Positions 43,451 to 45,521 of a stretch of DNA of 45,521 nucleotides are shown piece after piece. Positions within the stretch are counted from its first letter, which is position 1; each line of letters begins with the position of its first letter. The notes below the pieces were generated by a model. It had not been told where the DNA came from. It saw only the letters and a program-made list of their open reading frames with translations, and made no database searches. The DNA lies in assembly GCA_003427395.1 (NCBI GenBank), contig BFEA01000353.1, forward strand, positions 1,146,912 through 1,192,432, written 5' to 3'. The position numbers and the translations under genes are program-made. Source of the DNA: Chara braunii (Eukaryota > Streptophyta > Charophyceae > Charales > Characeae).

Positions 43451-44485
43451 GGGACGCTGGATCCGGCTTTCAGCAGGGGTATTCCCCAGCCAATGGAGCG
43501 GAGCCACCCAACAAAGTGACAGTGGAGGGGATGCCTGCCCATTTCGGCATCCCCCCCAACCCCCGGTTCAGGCTCTTTTGCAAGGTGTGTTACAGAGACA
43601 TTAGACCCGAGAGGGGTTGTACTAATGGCCATTGGCCCAACAAACACTGTGCAGGCAAGGTGTTACCATGAGACGCGGGACCTGTTTTCCAGCAGATGCT
43701 GCTTCCCACCAAGCACGCATGGGCTCTGAGAAAGGGAAAGGTTTTAGCGGTCTGAAATATCTTTCAGGTGTGGGTCAGGTTTAGGTGAATAATGGGGGGC
43801 AACTAGAACTGCTGTGTGAGCAGACACACACACCACACATAGCAGGGCTCCTCTCTAAGGGCTATTATTGCGGCAAACACGGGATTTGAAGAGGGTACAA
43901 AGTGTAACGGGTACAAACGGTTTCAGAAACAGGGGGTCAGAATAAGTGGGCTTGCAAACACCAAGGATTGGAGTTCTGCCAGTGGCAGTAGGAGGACCAT
44001 AGATATTAAAGCATGGTGGACACCATCCTGGGTGTGGCTAGGCCAGTGGGACGTAGGAGCTCAACAAATTGGAAGGGTAACATATGCAGCCCCGAGGGAG
44101 AGAAGGATGCTCTGAAGCAAGAACTCTAATGGCCATAAGCCCAATAAACACGGTGCTACAAAGATGTATCCAATGGGACGCTGGGCCCGATTTCCAGCAG
44201 GTGCTGCTTTAAAAAAAAAAAAAGAAAAAAAAAAAAAGAAAAGAGAGTCTGGAGGGGGGAGGGAGGAACTATTTTATAATAGTTGACATCAGGCGCCTGG
44301 TACAGGGTGAAGAGGTTCTCTCCCTTGCCAAATAACCTGCTCAGTCAATCCTCCGAATGTCAGAGTAATCAATGCAGACAGGTACATCCCACAGGCAGTT
44401 CCAGATACACTCATGATACACTCCACAGCAATTGTAAATGGGACGCTGGACCCGTTTTCCAGCAGGTGCCGCTCCCCACCAATAG
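43451..44485 (+). repeat. Four LINE 3' stem-loop modules
   Basis: Copies of GGGACGCTGGACCCGTTTTC then CAGCAGGTGCNGCTCCCCACC lie at 43451-43500, 43671-43715, 44174-44210 (followed at once by A-rich sequence, 44211-44241) and 44440-44485 (followed by the terminal tail). Three keep the GCTGGA/TCCAGC stem, two of them through G-T pairs; the 43671 copy has a G-A mismatch. Confidence 0.8.
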
Positions 44486-45350
44486 ATGGAGCCTCTCCCC
44501 AGGTGTTAGTGGTGGCTGCTTATACCAGCATCACTAACACTGGAGGGGTTGTTTTTTAAGGGAAAAAAAAAAACAAAAAAAAACGTGCTCGCCCACTCAC
44601 TATTTTGTTTTTTTTTTCACTTTTTACTTTTTGTTTTCACTTTATTGCAGGGCCTAAAAACTTTTATTATTTTTTGAAACGTTTTTAATGAGATTTTTAT
44701 TATGTGAAGTACACATCAGTAAATTTTCCGGGCATTTGGATATGCCAAAAAAAAAATGAAAAATCGCCAAAGATGGCGGTGTCAAAAACGTGCTCGCTCA
44801 CTAACTAATTTTAATTCTCTTTTGATTTTTTCAGATTTTTATTATTAGTTTTATTTTCTGTATTTTATTTGTATTTCAAATTTGGTAAAGAATTTGGATG
44901 TAATGGTCAGGCAAATGTTGCTTATTTTATTTTTCTTCATAACATATCGTTTTTTCAGATTTTTTTACTTGTCTTTTTTTCTTTTTCTTTTTCTTTCTTT
45001 TTTTTTCCGCGTTCGGCCGAACGATCGAACGCATCCCCAAGGGGTCCCGTATGTTCAGGCGTTCAGCTCGTCCCGAACGTCGGTTACCCTGATTATAATA
45101 TTAATAGTTATTTTTTAAGTTTATTTTTAATCTTGAATTTGGTAAAGAATTTTGATATAACCTTGGGGCAAAAATTGAAAAAAAAAAAAAAAAAGGTTGG
45201 TTAGTTTATTTTGATGTATGATGTAGTTTGTTTCTAGATTTTTTATTTTTAATCTTTTTTTGGTGGGACCTGGGCTACCGGCTCCGCACAGGCCCAGCCG
45301 CCCGGCCGGGCAACCAGGTCAGTGCAACTTGGAGCCTCTTGCCCAGTCAC

Positions 45351-45521
45351 CCGGGCGAGTAAAAAAAAAAGTCAAAACGTTTTTTTTTTTCCCCCTGGGG
45401 CATGGTCCCATTAGCAGTGGGATAGGAGTGTGGCCTATCCAGTGTGACACTGAGTGGCAGCGGCCAGACACGTTCATTAGGAATTTCTGGACTGAGAAAA
45501 CAGGAAAAAGGCCAAAAAAAA
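45351..45521. other. Right edge, nothing recognised
   Basis: Begins with CCCGGGCGAGT and A10/T10 runs, then unique-looking sequence to the window end. No frame of note. Confidence 0.5.

Larger units (their letters stand above)
41321..44595 (+). mobile_element. LINE-derived block inserted in hAT copy 2, 13-bp target duplication
   Basis: ACGTGCTCGCCCA flanks the block at 41321-41333 and 44583-44595. The block (41334-44582) ends in an A-rich tail (44560-44582), and the cut site falls in a TTTT context on the opposite strand, as LINE endonucleases prefer. Inside are LINE pieces in both orientations and four 3' stem-loop modules, so it is a composite: either a rearranged insertion or later insertions into the first. 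Confidence 0.85.
41127..45099. mobile_element. hAT element copy 2, interrupted by a LINE block
   Basis: It begins CAGGGTCCCC at 41135 and ends GGTTACCCTG at 45091, with exact ATTATAAT duplications at 41127-41134 and 45092-45099. Removing the 3.26-kb insertion leaves about 695 bp, close to the 754 bp of copy 1, and the interior aligns with copy 1 throughout (CCAAAGATGGCGGTGTC, GTGCTCGCCCA, core module, CGTTCGG-rich right end). It lacks the extra left hairpin arm present in copy 1. Confidence 0.92.
40223..45350. mobile_element. Outer CTAGG-family element X, split by two insertions
   Basis: The left piece (40223-40275) reads CTACCAGAGTGGATCGGGAC then CACTTGTCGGTTGGGCGAAAAAA, matching the left end of the 3797-4096 element. 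The continuation appears only at 45092: an AT-rich stretch, GAATTTGGTAAAGAATTTTG (core), an A run, then GGTGGGACC and a GC-rich end near 45250-45350. The order of parts equals the intact relative. The right terminus is uncertain because no CAGCCTAG end is visible. Confidence 0.55.

Overview
This is a gene-poor, transposon-dense eukaryotic nuclear window. Most reading frames are short, broken or low complexity. I find no intact host protein gene, no functional tRNA or rRNA, and no bacterial features. Two clues point to a streptophyte (land plant or charophyte alga). One is a 204-bp mitochondrial cox3 fragment of plant-like type. The other is a U6 snRNA-derived segment that reads CGCATAAATCG, as in plant U6, where animals have a different 3' part. 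I suspect a large repeat-rich charophyte or bryophyte-grade genome, but the sequence does not prove this. The assembly is a draft: one 398-bp N gap, a single N in a poly-T, very long C/G/A/T runs, and a 38-bp Nextera mate-pair junction adapter left inside the sequence.

Layout. 1-6650: microsatellites, local duplications, a minus-strand LINE ORF2 fragment (1734-3262) split by a 61-base C run, and a 300-bp CTAGG-ended DNA element (3797-4096). 6651-9004: a chain of four small elements with ACCACC..GGTGGT ends joined end to end through shared TTAA sites. It carries a 48-bp-arm foldback and a tRNA-like SINE. 9119-17878: a minus-strand LINE tail, then a decayed plus-strand L1-type LINE with recognisable endonuclease, reverse transcriptase, C-terminal zinc-knuckle region, 3' stem-loop and poly-A. 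Mitochondrial cox3 DNA is embedded in it. 17879-18430: a second LINE fragment on the minus strand, cut by a 150-bp TTAA element. 19081-24100: palindromic short repeats and two diverged copies of a 450-500-bp repeat. 25341-27063: two arrays of short hairpins whose arms differ but stay complementary. 27064-31250: little recognisable, plus the gap. 31254-31621: two SINE-like units, one ending in U6 snRNA sequence plus poly-A. 34766-37176: two A-tailed copies of a longer repeat, with the adapter inside the first. 38004-38773: a clean non-autonomous hAT element. 40223-45350: a nest of elements inside elements, most with visible target-site duplications.

How the parts relate. The LINE family probably supplied the enzymes that wrote the A-tailed copies: LINE tails, SINEs, the U6-tailed unit and perhaps the 34.8-37.2 kb repeats. 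A 19-nt stem-loop just before the poly-A is preserved in at least seven LINE tails and may be the reverse-transcriptase recognition signal. The hAT-like and TTAA-type elements are all non-autonomous here; no transposase reading frame was found.
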